From contig NZ_RBVY01000003.1 in the NCBI RefSeq assembly GCF_004000215.1, positions 478,970-542,969 on the forward strand: a DNA stretch of 64,000 nucleotides, given 5' to 3'. Position numbers and translations under genes: made by a program. This document shows positions 26,336 through 35,116 of the stretch, in pieces. The notes under the pieces are model-generated. The model did not search any database, was not told the origin of the DNA, and saw nothing but the letters and a program-made list of their open reading frames with translations. Source of the stretch: Nitratireductor alexandrii. GTDB taxonomy: Bacteria; Pseudomonadota; Alphaproteobacteria; Rhizobiales; Rhizobiaceae. Numbering within the stretch: position 1 is the first letter of the stretch; each line of letters starts with the position of its first letter.

Positions 26336-27888
26336 AGCGATTCCAGAAACCGCATCAACGCGGCGCGGTCGTCGGCGTCAAGGGCGGCGAAGCCGTCGCG
26401 GGCGGTTTCGCCCTCGCCGCCATGCCACAGGATCGCCTCGGTCAGGTTTCGGGCGCGCCCGTCATGCAAAAAGAAGGTGTGGCCGTTGACGGTTTCCGTC
26501 AGCCCGATCCCCCACAGCGGCGGGGTGCGCCATTCGCCGCCGCGCGCGTCGCCGACGACCTGCCAGTCCGCCATGCGCGGTCCCATGTCGTGCAGCAGGA
26601 AATCCGAATAGGGCCAGATCAGCTGGAAGGCGTGCGTCTTATTGGGTGCGTCGCGCCGGGTGACGAATTTCGGCCGGTGGCAGGCGGCGCAGCCGAGGTC
26701 GTAGAAGATCCGCTTGCCGTTCAGCACCTGCGGGTCGTCGACGTCGCGGCGGGCCGGCACGGCGAGGTTCTGCGAATAAAACGTCACCAGGTCGAGCACC
26801 GGATCGGGCGCCTCGCTGTCGCCGAGGCGCGGCTGAACGCCGGTCGCGGCCGCCAGGCAGTCGGCCTGGCTGGGGGTGCAGTCGCCCCAATGGTTGGGCA
26901 GGTCGGGCGAGGAAATGCCGATATCGCCGGCAAAAGCTTCCGCCGACTGGCGACGGATCGAGTGTGTCTGCGCCTTCCAGCCGAAGCGGCCGAGCACAAG
27001 CGCGCCGCTTGCCGGGTCGCGCACGATATTGGGTTTTCCCGAAATCCCGTCGCCGTCGGCATCGTCCGGATCGGCAAGGCCGAGAATGTCGGCCGGATGG
27101 ATCTGCTCGATCAGGCCGAGGCCGATCATCGGCGGCGTCACCCGCGGCGACAAGGTGGTGCTGACATCCATCGGCCCGTAGGCGAGATCGCTGACCGCGT
27201 AGTCGGGCCGGCGCATCGCGACCTCGGTGCCGTCGCCAAGCGTGACGGTAAACTCCTCATAGGTGACGACCATGCGGCCCTCGCCTTTCAGGCCCGGTAC
27301 GGCCAGGTCCTGGAGCTGGCCGCCATAGACCGGGTCGGGCAGGTTGAGCAGGGTTTTATCCTTCAAGAGCGCCTGCTCGTCGGGCGTGCGCGGCGCACGC
27401 GACAGGCGCAGGAACATCGAGGTCGCGTCGCGGTCGCCCTCCGGCGGATGGCCGCGCCCGTCCTTCAGATGACAGCTCTGGCAGGCGCGGGCGTTGAACA
27501 GCGGCCCGAGGCCGTCGGAGGCCTGGGTGGAGGAGGGCGAGGACACCCACAATTTGCGAAACAGCGCGTTGCCGAGCTTGAACGTGCCCTCTTCCTCGAA
27601 GCTGAGATTGGCCGAGGGGTGGGAAAACGCGTCCTGATTGACGCGCTTGCGCGAGGTCGCGGCCCCGCCGGGCAGCGCCTCGTATGTCTCGGCCGCGGAA
27701 AAATCCGTCGTCGGCCGGGTGACGGCCTCGACGCGCTCGCGGTCGGCTGCGGTGAGGTCGTCGCGGCTCGTGGCCGGGCCGGTCTCGTCGGCCGCGAGGC
27801 CCGGCAGAGCCAGAGCGCCGAGCGCGGCAACAAGGAGCGCCGGGCGGATCGGACGCATGCGACGGGACAGAAGGGTCAGCGGTCGCAT
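26332..27888 (-). CDS. Di-heme c-type oxidoreductase (DHOR family)
   Basis: The 518-residue periplasmic protein of the DHOR family was formerly called predicted thiol oxidoreductase (COG3488). A signal segment (LLVAALGALALPGLAADE) is followed by two heme c sites, CQSCH (in NARACQSCHLKDGRGHPP) and CAACH (in LGCAACHRPKFVTR). The wide spacing and C-terminal GHTFFLHDGRARNLTEAIL are typical. In this conserved cluster it probably oxidises or reduces iron, or passes electrons for iron uptake with the imelysins. The start at 27888 lies just past the bfr stop; an internal ATG ten codons later is also possible. Confidence 0.9.
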   Translation of the reverse strand: MRPLTLLSRRMRPIRPALLVAALGALALPGLAADETGPATSRDDLTAADRERVEAVTRPTTDFSAAETYEALPGGAATSRKRVNQDAFSHPSANLSFEEEGTFKLGNALFRKLWVSSPSSTQASDGLGPLFNARACQSCHLKDGRGHPPEGDRDATSMFLRLSRAPRTPDEQALLKDKTLLNLPDPVYGGQLQDLAVPGLKGEGRMVVTYEEFTVTLGDGTEVAMRRPDYAVSDLAYGPMDVSTTLSPRVTPPMIGLGLIEQIHPADILGLADPDDADGDGISGKPNIVRDPASGALVLGRFGWKAQTHSIRRQSAEAFAGDIGISSPDLPNHWGDCTPSQADCLAAATGVQPRLGDSEAPDPVLDLVTFYSQNLAVPARRDVDDPQVLNGKRIFYDLGCAACHRPKFVTRRDAPNKTHAFQLIWPYSDFLLHDMGPRMADWQVVGDARGGEWRTPPLWGIGLTETVNGHTFFLHDGRARNLTEAILWHGGEGETARDGFAALDADDRAALMRFLESL

Positions 27889-27900
27889 GCGTCCATGATC

Positions 27901-28386
27901 CTATTCCTCCTTGTCGGCGGACGCCGCGTTGAGCAGCCCGTAATTCTTCTCGCCGATCGTGTTCAGCAGTTCGAGCTGGGTTTCGAGGAAGTCGATATGG
28001 CCTTCCTCGTCGGCAAGCAGTTCCTCAAACAGCGCCATCGACACGTAGTCGCCGTGCTCGTGGCAGATGTCGCGCGACTTCTTGTAGGAGCTGCGCGCCT
28101 CGTGTTCGCCGGCCAGGTCGGCTTCCAGAACTTCCTTGACGTTCTGGCCGATCTTGAGCGGCGCCACCGACTGCAGGTTGGGATGGCCCTCGAGGAAAAT
28201 GATGCGCTCGACCAGCTTGTCGGCGTGGTGCATTTCCTCGATCGATTCCTCGCGCTCCTTCTGCGCGAGCTTGGCGTAGCCCCAATCCTGGAGCAGCCGG
28301 TAGTGCAGCCAGTACTGGTTGACTGCGCCGAGTTCCAGAAACAGCGCCTCGTTAAGCCGCTCGATGACTTGTTTTTCGCCCTTCAT
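27901..28386 (-). CDS. bfr: Bacterioferritin
   Basis: Iron-storage protein that forms 24-subunit shells with heme. It has 161 residues, the normal length. The N-terminus is [15 protein letters not shown]. Ferroxidase ligands are in place (Glu in [12 protein letters not shown], Glu and His in [12 protein letters not shown], Glu/His in [12 protein letters not shown]), and the heme-ligand Met lies in IEEMHH. The ATG at 28386 has GGGAGC upstream and overlaps the end of bfd by 35 bases in another frame. It sits inside an operon of iron-uptake genes with an Irr-type box, which fits Irr control of bfr in Rhizobiales. Confidence 0.96.
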   Translation of the reverse strand: MKGEKQVIERLNEALFLELGAVNQYWLHYRLLQDWGYAKLAQKEREESIEEMHHADKLVERIIFLEGHPNLQSVAPLKIGQNVKEVLEADLAGEHEARSSYKKSRDICHEHGDYVSMALFEELLADEEGHIDFLETQLELLNTIGEKNYGLLNAASADKEE

Positions 28387-28663
28387 GGCGCCTGCTCCCA
28401 AACTGACCACGCAGTCCGCGGACGCGGTCGAGATGTGAAAGGATATCCGGCTCGGCCGCGGCCGAACGGGCGTGATACGCCTCGGTGACCCGGATGATCG
28501 TTTCCACCACATTTGGGAAGCAGCCGCAACAGCGTCCGCGTTTGGCCATGGCGTGATAGACTTTCGCCGGCACGATCAGCTGCCAGGGATCGGCATCCAG
28601 CAGGCCGGCAATCGTGTCCTCGATTTCCCTCTGCGTGATCAAATTGCAGTGACAAACCAGCAT
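28352..28663 (-). CDS. bfd: Bacterioferritin-associated ferredoxin Bfd
   Basis: 2Fe-2S protein that reduces the iron core of Bfr to release iron. The first 65 residues carry the BFD-like fold: Cys pair in LVCHCNLIT and the second pair in [14 protein letters not shown]. The total length of 103 exceeds the usual 65-75 because of a 35-40 residue tail ([15 protein letters not shown] onward), whose DNA overlaps the start of bfr. GGAAG lies before the ATG. It is upstream of bfr in the same operon, as expected for the pair. Confidence 0.92.
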   Translation of the reverse strand: MLVCHCNLITQREIEDTIAGLLDADPWQLIVPAKVYHAMAKRGRCCGCFPNVVETIIRVTEAYHARSAAAEPDILSHLDRVRGLRGQFGSRRHEGRKTSHRAA

Positions 28664-28732
28664 TGTCGTTCTTCCAGGCTCGCGGCGCTGTGGCCGCTGG
28701 CTTACTCTAGCACATTCGGCGTCCCGTGCCGC

Positions 28733-30010
28733 TCACTGAAACACCGCCTCGGGATCGTCGAGACTGTCGGAGCCCTCGAACCCGATCGCGTCGAGTTCGA
28801 GCCCGGCGACGACCCGTTCGATGGATCGGGTCTGGTCGATCAGCGCATCGATCGCCGCCTGCACGAGGGCGTTGCCGGCGCTGTTGGCCTCGCCGATCAT
28901 CTGGTCGTAGGCCTCGCCGGCCTGCGCCTTGTCCGCGATCGCCTGCATGGCGGCAACCGTGGCGTCGAGCTTGGCCGTCAGCTCCGCGTCCAGGGCCGCG
29001 TCGCTCTCGCGCACCAGCGCCGACAGCGATGGACCGTCCACCACCGAGCCGTCGATCCGCTCGTAGCGGCCAGCATAGACGTTGCGAATGCCGACGGCGT
29101 CGTAAAGATGCGAGATGTGGGTGTTGTCGGAAAAGCAGTCATGCTCCTCCTCGGGGTCATGCAACAGCAGTCCGAGCTTCATGCGCTCGCCGGCCAGTTC
29201 GCCGTAGGATAGCGAGCCGATGCCGGTCAGCATCGCAGCCAGCCCGGCTTCCGCCGAGCCTTCGGCCAGCGCCCGGCGCGCCGCGCCGTTCTCGGCCCAG
29301 TTGGCGACCATTTCCTCCAGGTCGAGAACCAGCAGATCGGTGGCGGCGGCCAGATAAAGCGCCCGGCGCTCGCAATTGCCGCCGGTGCAGTTTTGCGGGT
29401 CGTAATCCGTGTGGGCGCGCGCGCCGGCGCCCGGCCCGGTGCCGTTCAGATCCTGCCCCCACAGCAGGAACTCGATCGCGTGATAGCCGGTGGCGACATT
29501 GGCCTCGATCTCGCCGGCCTCGTGCAGCGTGTCGGCCAGAAATCTTGGCGTGATCTCGGACGCGTCGACTTCGCTGCCATTGATCATCAGGGTCGTGTTG
29601 GCAACCACGTTGGCGGTGTAGAGCCCGTTATCGTCGGACTCCACGCCGTAGCGCGCGTCGACGTAATCGATCAGCCCCTCATCGAGCGGCCAGGCGTTCA
29701 CCCGGCCCTCCCATTCATCGACGATCGGGTTGCCGAACCGGTAGGCTTCGCTTTGCTGGTAGGGAATGCGGGCTGCCCGCCAGGCCGCTTTCGCCGCCGC
29801 CATGGTTTCGGCCGAGGGCGCGGCAATCAGCGCGTCGACGGCCTCGTCGAGGCGCATGGCGGTCGACAGCGCGTCCTCGTAGGTGGCGTGCGCGATGTCG
29901 GCATAGGTGCTCAGCACGGCCCGCGTATCGGTCGAGGCAAGCGCCTGACCCGTCAGGGTCGTTGCGATCAGCGCCGTCGTGGCGGCTGCGGTCAAAAAAA
30001 TCTTCGGCAA
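28733..30010 (-). CDS. irpA: Imelysin family iron-regulated protein IrpA
   Basis: The 425-residue periplasmic protein belongs to the M75/imelysin family (COG3487). The family motif GxHxxE is intact (ATGYHAIEFLLWGQDLNG). Further marks are WPLDEGLIDYVDARYG, HTDYDPQNCTGGNCERRA and EEEHDCFSDNTHISHLYDAV. I chose a TTG start at 30010 because it gives a signal peptide (MPKIFLTAAATTALIATTL) and has AAGGA eight bases before it; the longer open frame lacks both. Cyanobacterial IrpA is needed for growth under iron limitation. First gene of the iron operon, with the Irr/ICE palindrome about 246 bases upstream. Confidence 0.9.
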   Translation of the reverse strand: MPKIFLTAAATTALIATTLTGQALASTDTRAVLSTYADIAHATYEDALSTAMRLDEAVDALIAAPSAETMAAAKAAWRAARIPYQQSEAYRFGNPIVDEWEGRVNAWPLDEGLIDYVDARYGVESDDNGLYTANVVANTTLMINGSEVDASEITPRFLADTLHEAGEIEANVATGYHAIEFLLWGQDLNGTGPGAGARAHTDYDPQNCTGGNCERRALYLAAATDLLVLDLEEMVANWAENGAARRALAEGSAEAGLAAMLTGIGSLSYGELAGERMKLGLLLHDPEEEHDCFSDNTHISHLYDAVGIRNVYAGRYERIDGSVVDGPSLSALVRESDAALDAELTAKLDATVAAMQAIADKAQAGEAYDQMIGEANSAGNALVQAAIDALIDQTRSIERVVAGLELDAIGFEGSDSLDDPEAVFQ

Positions 30011-30330
30011 GGCTTTGTCCTTCGGCTCGAACTGCAGCGCAAAACCGCATGGGTCCGGTTGGAGCCTGGCTGTCGGAGACGGGCGCGGCCCGGTCGGCAA
30101 GGGCGCGCTGGCCATTGCGGCGGGTCCGATCCTCTCCAAACGGCCGGGTTCAAGGCCCGACAGTCGAAAGTCGCTTCAGCTTTCAGCCGAAGACATGACT
30201 CCCAGAAATCCGGATGTCAAACGGATTCACATTAAAAAGGATGAAAAATCAATAGTTTAGAATAATTCTAAACTGACTTGACAGTTATAGTCATGTTTTC
30301 CGTCACAGCGCGCCGGTCGATCCGCGCGCA
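30011..30330. other. Intergenic region holding the iron operon control site
   Basis: This AT-rich stretch (from about 30200) lies between the irpA start and the stop of the MaoC-like gene on the same strand. It contains the Irr/ICE palindrome and presumably the irpA promoter, reading leftward. No gene or clear terminator was seen in it. Confidence 0.6.
30256..30272 (-). promoter_or_regulatory. Irr box / iron control element (ICE)
   Basis: A perfect palindrome TTTAGAA-TAA-TTCTAAA at 30256-30272 equals the ICE consensus for the iron response regulator Irr of Rhizobiales. It lies upstream of irpA-bfd-bfr-DHOR-imelysin-DUF1513. Irr acts when heme/iron is low and either represses storage or activates uptake, depending on the site position. 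Confidence 0.9.
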
Positions 30331-30810
30331 TCACGCGGCGTCCGGCGCGGCCACCAGCAGCGCCAGCGTGTCGGCGACCAGCGCGGCCTGTTCCTCGCCC
30401 TCGATCTCGACCACGTTGTGGCATTTCATCAGATAGCGTCGTTCGCCCTTGTTTTCGAACGAGATCAGTTTGGAGCGCATGCGAATGTTCGCGCCGGCCC
30501 GTACCGGCGCCAGGAAGCGCACCCTGTCGAGCCCGTAATTGACCGCCGCCACCGTGCCGTCCGGCGCGGCACCGATCTCGTAGCTCATCGCCGCGACCAG
30601 CGAGAGCGTCAGGTAGCCATGCGCGACCGGCGCCTTGTACGGGCTTTCGCGCTGTGCCCGTTCGACATCGATATGGATCCATTGCCGGTCGCGCGTGGTC
30701 TCGGCAAACTGGTCGATCATGGATTGGTCGACGCAAATCCACGACGACACGCCGAGCTCGGTGCCGGCCATGCGCGTCAACTCGTCGAAGCTCGGCTTTC
30801 GTCCCGCCAT
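30331..30810 (-). CDS. MaoC/NodN-like (R)-hydratase
   Basis: The 159-residue protein has the hot-dog fold of the MaoC dehydratase group, close to NodN. Key region: QFAETTRDRQWIHIDVERAQ with the catalytic Asp and His, then YKAPVAHGYLTLSLVAAM. It may hydrate trans-2-enoyl-CoA and so link fatty acid oxidation to polyhydroxyalkanoate, which would suit the phasin genes nearby (inference). The ATG at 30810 starts where homologues start (MAGRKPSFDELTRMAG); an ATG at 30849 overlapping the upstream stop is the alternative. Downstream of the hydroxyacid dehydrogenase on the same strand. Confidence 0.87.
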   Translation of the reverse strand: MAGRKPSFDELTRMAGTELGVSSWICVDQSMIDQFAETTRDRQWIHIDVERAQRESPYKAPVAHGYLTLSLVAAMSYEIGAAPDGTVAAVNYGLDRVRFLAPVRAGANIRMRSKLISFENKGERRYLMKCHNVVEIEGEEQAALVADTLALLVAAPDAA

Positions 30811-30845
30811 CACGCCCCTGTCCTCATGCCTGATCCTCTCCTCCG

Positions 30846-32138
30846 TCATATCGGTTCGGGGCCGCCCGTCGGCGCGTCCGCGGCAAGACAGCCGGGTTCG
30901 AGGGCCGCGATGTTGTCGAGGCCGCACAGTGCCAGCGTCAGGTCGAGCTCGGCCAGGATGTTGCCGATCACCTCGCGAACCCCGGTCTCGCCCGCAAGCG
31001 CCAGGCCGTAGACATAGGGCCGACCCAAAAGCACCGCCCGCGCGCCGAGCGCGAGCGCCTTGGCGACGTCGGCGCCGGTGCGGATGCCCGAATCGAGCAG
31101 CACCGGCAGGTCTCCCGCCGCCGCCGCCACCCCGGGCAGGGCGTCGAGCGTCGCCGTCTCGCCATCGACCTGCCGGCCGCCATGATTGGACACCACGATG
31201 CCGTCGACGCCGTGTTCGCGCGCCAGCCTGGCATCGTCGGCGTGGCGAACGCCTTTCAGGACGATCGGCAGGTTGGTCATGGCGCGCAGGCGCGCAATGT
31301 CGGCCCAGTTGAGGTCGGGCCTGGAATAGGTCGCGGTGAAATAGGCTGCTGCGGCGCGCATCCCGGTCATCGAAAGCCCGAACTGGCGTCCCTTGCGGTG
31401 CAGGCCGTAGGCGGTGGCGAGCAGTTTCGCACCGCGCGGCCTAATGCCGGTATCGGGCGGACTGGCGGGAATATTGGCGCGGAAGACGGGATCGGACAGA
31501 TATTGCGCCAGCCCCATGCCGCGCAGAAACGGCAGGTAGCCGAGATCGAGATCCCGCGGCCGCCAGCCGAGAAGCGTGGTGTCGAGCGTGACCACGATCG
31601 CCTCGCAGCCGGCCTTTTCGGCGCGGGCCAGCAGCGAGCGCACGAACGCGTCGTCGCGCGACCAGTAAAGCTGGAACCATCGCGGCGCGGTCCCCATCGC
31701 GGCGGCACAGTCCTCCATGGCAACCGAGGCCTGGTTGGAAAACACCATGCCGATCTGCGTGGCGGCGGCCGCGCGCGCCACGGCGAGGTCGGCTTGGCGA
31801 TGAACGAGCTCCAGAACGCCGATCGGCGCCAGAAGCAATGGCGCGCGGTGACGGCGCCCGAAAAGATCGACACCGAGATCGCGCACCGAGACGTCGCGCA
31901 GCACGCGGGGCACGAAACGATGGCGCCCGAAAGCGGCGCGATTGGCCGCCATCGAGGCCTCGAGCCCGGCACCGCCGATCACGTAGGCGGCGGCTTGCCG
32001 CGTCATGGCCCGCGCGGCCCGCGCCTCCAGAAGCGTTGCGGAAACCGGAACGGTCGGGCGCGCGCCGCCGGCGCCGGTGACGTAAACCTCCATCTGGCGC
32101 CGACGCCCGGGAGCCGCAGCGCCGGTGTCTTGCGTCAT
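30846..32138 (-). CDS. FMN-dependent alpha-hydroxy acid dehydrogenase/oxidase
   Basis: Flavoenzyme of the L-lactate dehydrogenase, glycolate oxidase and lactate 2-monooxygenase family. It has 430 residues. The active-site signature SNHGGRQ contains catalytic His319. FMN-binding pieces are [54 protein letters not shown] and [17 protein letters not shown]. The extended N-terminus and the segment [21 protein letters not shown] point to the lactate monooxygenase-like branch rather than LldD proper. The exact substrate cannot be told. Its stop overlaps the alternative start of the hydratase gene. Confidence 0.88.
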   Translation of the reverse strand: MTQDTGAAAPGRRRQMEVYVTGAGGARPTVPVSATLLEARAARAMTRQAAAYVIGGAGLEASMAANRAAFGRHRFVPRVLRDVSVRDLGVDLFGRRHRAPLLLAPIGVLELVHRQADLAVARAAAATQIGMVFSNQASVAMEDCAAAMGTAPRWFQLYWSRDDAFVRSLLARAEKAGCEAIVVTLDTTLLGWRPRDLDLGYLPFLRGMGLAQYLSDPVFRANIPASPPDTGIRPRGAKLLATAYGLHRKGRQFGLSMTGMRAAAAYFTATYSRPDLNWADIARLRAMTNLPIVLKGVRHADDARLAREHGVDGIVVSNHGGRQVDGETATLDALPGVAAAAGDLPVLLDSGIRTGADVAKALALGARAVLLGRPYVYGLALAGETGVREVIGNILAELDLTLALCGLDNIAALEPGCLAADAPTGGPEPI

Positions 32139-32166
32139 GGGCGTTGGCGCGCCGGCGCCGCTGCGA

Positions 32167-32598
32167 TCATGTCCGCGACCCGCTGTCGTTGCGCATGTCG
32201 GCCATCGCCTCGCGAATCCGCTCGCGCAGGATCTCGACCGATTCGCTGGAGGATTTGCGCATCACCTCGCCGATCTCGCTGGCATTGCGGACGGCGGCCT
32301 CGAAGGAGCGCCGGGCGAAATCGGCCTGTTTGGCGAGCAGGTCCTGCGGGTTTCCCGGCGCCTGGAAGCCGCGCGCCATCTCGCTGGCCTCGCGCAGGGT
32401 CTCCTCCAGGGCGGCGCGCTGCTTGCCGAAAACGTCACCGGCGCCGGCGGCTGCCGTTTTTGTCGCCTTCTCGAACGCCTCGAGGTTCTTGCGATGGTGC
32501 TCGATGATCCGTTCGATATCCATGTTCGGCATTTTCAGATCCTCGCCGAATTTCGCGAACAGGTCGATGATCGAATCCGAGTGCGGTTTCTTCGCCAT
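32167..32598 (-). CDS. Phasin family protein
   Basis: The 143-residue, highly charged alpha-helical protein of the phasin type coats polyhydroxyalkanoate granules. The pattern [20 protein letters not shown], then [20 protein letters not shown] and [20 protein letters not shown], matches the family. No signal or membrane helix. It lies just upstream of the hydroxyacid dehydrogenase gene (28 bases between them). A second, different phasin gene is at 34179, so the strain has at least two. Confidence 0.85.
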   Translation of the reverse strand: MAKKPHSDSIIDLFAKFGEDLKMPNMDIERIIEHHRKNLEAFEKATKTAAAGAGDVFGKQRAALEETLREASEMARGFQAPGNPQDLLAKQADFARRSFEAAVRNASEIGEVMRKSSSESVEILRERIREAMADMRNDSGSRT

Positions 32599-32670
32599 GA
32601 ATTCCTCCCATCTCCAACAGGGGCGACGGCGTTTCCGTCGGCTTTCAGATTAGGCGATGTGCCCGCGCCG

Positions 32671-34029
32671 TCAATTGCCGAACACCAGCACCTCGCCGAG
32701 ATGCAGCGCCAGGCCGGCCAGGCCGCCGACGATCATGCCGTTGAAACGGATATATTGCAGGTCGCGGCCGATATTGAGTTCGACCAGCCGTGTGAGCTGG
32801 GCAAGGTCCCAGCGCTTGACCTGGTCGGCGATGAAGGCCGAAACGCCGCTCTTCTGCGTCTCGACGAATCCGGCCAGCATGGTCACGAACCCCTGGTTCA
32901 TGTCGGCGCGGATGGCGTCGTCCTGGGCGAGCTGGCGCCCGATATCGGTCAAAAGCCGGGTCAAATGCCGGCGGGTGGCGGAATCGTCCGCGCCGGCATC
33001 CGCAAGCAGGAAGCGACGCAGGCCGGCCCACAGATCGGCGACAAGGTTGCGCAGCTCGGGTCGCGCCAGCACTTCGCGCTTCAGCCGCTCCGCCTGGGCG
33101 GCATAGGCCGGCGACGTGGCGAGCTGGGCGACGAAATCGGCGGCGAAACGGTCGAATTCGTGCCGCAGTCCGTGGTCGGGATCGGCGCGGACCTCATCGA
33201 GCAGCGTGCCGGCGGCGGCGACGATCTTGTGCAGCAGATAGGCGTCGGCGCGGAAATAGCGGGCCAGCGTCGGCAGTTCGGCGCGGATCTTGTCGCGCAG
33301 CGCGGCGAGCGCGGCCTCGTCGTTCAAGAACCGGCCGAGCGCGGCGATCAGTTCGTCGAAGAGTTTCTGATGGCGCCTGTCGGCGACGAAGGCCGACAGC
33401 AGCCCGGCCGCCAGCGGCGCGAATTCGACCGTTTCGATCCGTGCGCGCGCCCGGCTGGCGAGAAAGCGCGGCAGGCCGGATTCCTCCAGCGCGTCCAGCG
33501 TCTGCGGCACCATGCGGGTCATGAACCGCGCCAGCCCGTCCGCCCGCCTGCGGTCGGAGAGCCAGTCGGCCACATGCGCGGCGAAGTCGATCGCGCCGAG
33601 CTTGGCGCGCACCGGCGCCGGCGCCAAAAAATTCGCCTCGATGAAGCCGCCGAGATTGTCGGCGATGCGGGTCTGGTTGGCCGGAATGATCGCGGTGTGC
33701 GGGATCGGCAGGCCGAGCGGACGGCGAAATAGCGCCACCACCGCATACCAGTCGGCAATGCCGCCGATCGCGGCGGCTTCCGCGAAGGCGGCAAGCCAGA
33801 CCAGACCCGGCGCGTGCGGCTCAAGCAGGCGCGCACCGACAAAAAGTGCGATGCACATCAACAAGGTAAGGGTTGCCGCGCGCTTGATGCGTTTCAGCGC
33901 GCGTTCCTTCTCGGCGTCCTGGTCCTGCGCTGCGGCGGCGGGCTGGGGGGAGCGGCTCTCGGCCATCGGCTGTCCTTCGGCGGCATGGGCGGCCCTCTCA
34001 ATATCGGTTTTCGTCATGTGCATTGCCAC
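32671..34029 (-). CDS. DUF445 membrane protein (YjiN-like)
   Basis: The 452-residue protein is of the DUF445 family. One or two membrane helices near the N-terminus (LTLLMCIALFVGARLL and the GLVWLAAFAEAAAIGGIADW segment) are followed by the conserved WYAVVALFRRPLGLPIPHTA and IIPANQTRIADNLGGFIEAN. A long helical soluble part follows, and the C-terminus is again hydrophobic (NGMIVGGLAGLALHL). The function is unknown; it is often near envelope or storage genes. It is divergent from the phaP-like gene, with the PhaR-type boxes between them. The N-terminal start is uncertain by about 20 residues. Confidence 0.85.
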   Translation of the reverse strand: MAMHMTKTDIERAAHAAEGQPMAESRSPQPAAAAQDQDAEKERALKRIKRAATLTLLMCIALFVGARLLEPHAPGLVWLAAFAEAAAIGGIADWYAVVALFRRPLGLPIPHTAIIPANQTRIADNLGGFIEANFLAPAPVRAKLGAIDFAAHVADWLSDRRRADGLARFMTRMVPQTLDALEESGLPRFLASRARARIETVEFAPLAAGLLSAFVADRRHQKLFDELIAALGRFLNDEAALAALRDKIRAELPTLARYFRADAYLLHKIVAAAGTLLDEVRADPDHGLRHEFDRFAADFVAQLATSPAYAAQAERLKREVLARPELRNLVADLWAGLRRFLLADAGADDSATRRHLTRLLTDIGRQLAQDDAIRADMNQGFVTMLAGFVETQKSGVSAFIADQVKRWDLAQLTRLVELNIGRDLQYIRFNGMIVGGLAGLALHLGEVLVFGN

Positions 34030-34068
34030 CGCCGCCGGGACGGCTCCGGGCCGTCGAACGGACTATTG

Positions 34069-34099
34069 TGCAATGCACAAAATATGTTGCAATGCACAA
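34069..34099 (+). promoter_or_regulatory. Tandem PhaR-type boxes
   Basis: The 12-base sequence TGCAATGCACAA occurs twice, at 34069-34080 and 34088-34099, with a 19-base period. Each copy fits the PhaR motif TGCRNYGCASMA reported for Bradyrhizobium. They lie 80-110 bases before the phasin gene, where PhaR, the regulator released from PHA granules, would repress phasin expression. Confidence 0.78.
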
Positions 34100-34178
34100 T
34101 ATGCGGACCTATATGAAGACCACGCCCCGGGCCTGAGAGACGGGGCGCCCATGGCTTTTGCAAAGAATGGAGACGAAA

Positions 34179-34649
34179 ATGACCCGCAAGACCAACACCG
34201 CCCACACCGAGACCGCCGCCTATTTCGATCAGTTCCGCCAGGCTTTCGAAGGCCTTTACGGCAAGATGGACGTTCCGGCCGCCGCGCGCGATTTCGCGCA
34301 GCGCGGCGCGGTTTCGGCCAGGGAGCGCGCCGAGCAGGCGCATCTCGGCGTTCGCGATGCCGTCGCCTCGGCCGAGAAGCTGACCGAGACCGTTGTCGGC
34401 CATTCCGTCAGTGCCGCCCGTGACGTCGTCGAAGCCGGCTTCGCCAATCTTCGGCACGCGCTGGCCACGGCCGAGAAACTGGCCGGCGCCAAGAGCGTCG
34501 GCGAAACGTTCGAAATCCAGGCCGAGTTCCTGCGCGAAAACGCCAAGGCCAATGTCGAGCGCGTCCGCGCCGCCGGTGAAGCGGCCGGCAAGGCGGCCGC
34601 CGACAGCGCCGCCGAGCTTCGCGCCGGCATGGCAAAATTTGCCGCCTGA
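34179..34649 (+). CDS. Phasin, PHA granule protein (PhaP-like)
   Basis: The 156-residue Ala-rich helical protein carries the phasin_2 domain (TAAYFDQFRQAFEGLYGKMD, AEKLTETVVGHSVSAARDVV, EIQAEFLRENAKANVERVRA). The ATG at 34179 has GGAG eight bases upstream; an ATG 21 bases earlier is poorer. It is preceded by two PhaR-type boxes and followed by its own terminator, hence a single-gene unit under storage control. The symbol phaP is likely, but the phasin paralogues differ. Confidence 0.9.
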   Translation: MTRKTNTAHTETAAYFDQFRQAFEGLYGKMDVPAAARDFAQRGAVSARERAEQAHLGVRDAVASAEKLTETVVGHSVSAARDVVEAGFANLRHALATAEKLAGAKSVGETFEIQAEFLRENAKANVERVRAAGEAAGKAAADSAAELRAGMAKFAA

Positions 34650-35009
34650 CGCCTGGCCTTCCGGTCCGCGGGCCGGAAGATGGCAGCGCCGTCCAGGCGG
34701 CTCGAAAACCGCCGATAAGCCCCGACAAGCCCCGCCGATCCCCGGCGGGGCTTTTGCGTTCGCCGGCGTGCGGCGGGTCATGTCGTGGCGCGGCCGGCCG
34801 GGCGGGAATAGCGGCCCCACGCACGCCACGCCCCTTCCCTGAGGCTCCCGCGTGCGGCCGCCTTCCGCTGCGCGGTTCCGGACGGGTTTTGCTCGCGCCG
34901 GGCCCAGTGCGGGGTGCGGCGCCTTCCGGCCGCGACAAAAACCCAGCCATGACGCGCCGATATCCGATTGACACGGCACGGCGGCCCGCATAAACGGGGC
35001 CGCACACCT
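34650..35009. other. Gap between phasin gene and tRNA-Leu
   Basis: It holds the phasin terminator and, presumably near its right end, the tRNA promoter. All open frames here are GC shadows; a long minus-strand frame runs through the tRNA and is spurious. Confidence 0.6.
34728..34755 (+). terminator. Intrinsic terminator of the phasin gene
   Basis: A 10-bp stem AGCCCCGCCG (34728-34737) with CGGCGGGGCT (34743-34752), a 5-base loop, and a short T run. It lies about 80 bases past the phasin stop. Confidence 0.82.
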
Positions 35010-35094
35010 GCCCAGGTGGCGGAATTGGTAGACGCGCACGGTTCAGGTCCGTGTGCCGCAAGGCGTGGAGGTTCGAGTCCTCTCCTGGGCACCA
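35010..35094 (+). tRNA. tRNA-Leu (anticodon CAG)
   Basis: An 85-base class II tRNA. The acceptor stem GCCCAGG pairs with CCTGGGC and is followed by A73 and an encoded CCA. The D-arm region is TGGCGGAATTGGTAGACGCG, the anticodon arm ACGGTTCAGGTCCGT carries CAG, a long variable arm follows, and the T-loop is GGTTCGAGTCC. Confidence 0.97.
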
Positions 35095-35116
35095 TGGCTC
35101 TTTTGAGCCGTGGTTT
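35092..35116 (+). terminator. Possible tRNA-Leu terminator
   Basis: CCATGGCTC (35092-35100) pairs with GAGCCGTGG (35105-35113, one wobble) across TTTT and is followed by TTT. It begins at the CCA of the tRNA. The T run is short, so this is a moderate call. Confidence 0.45.
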
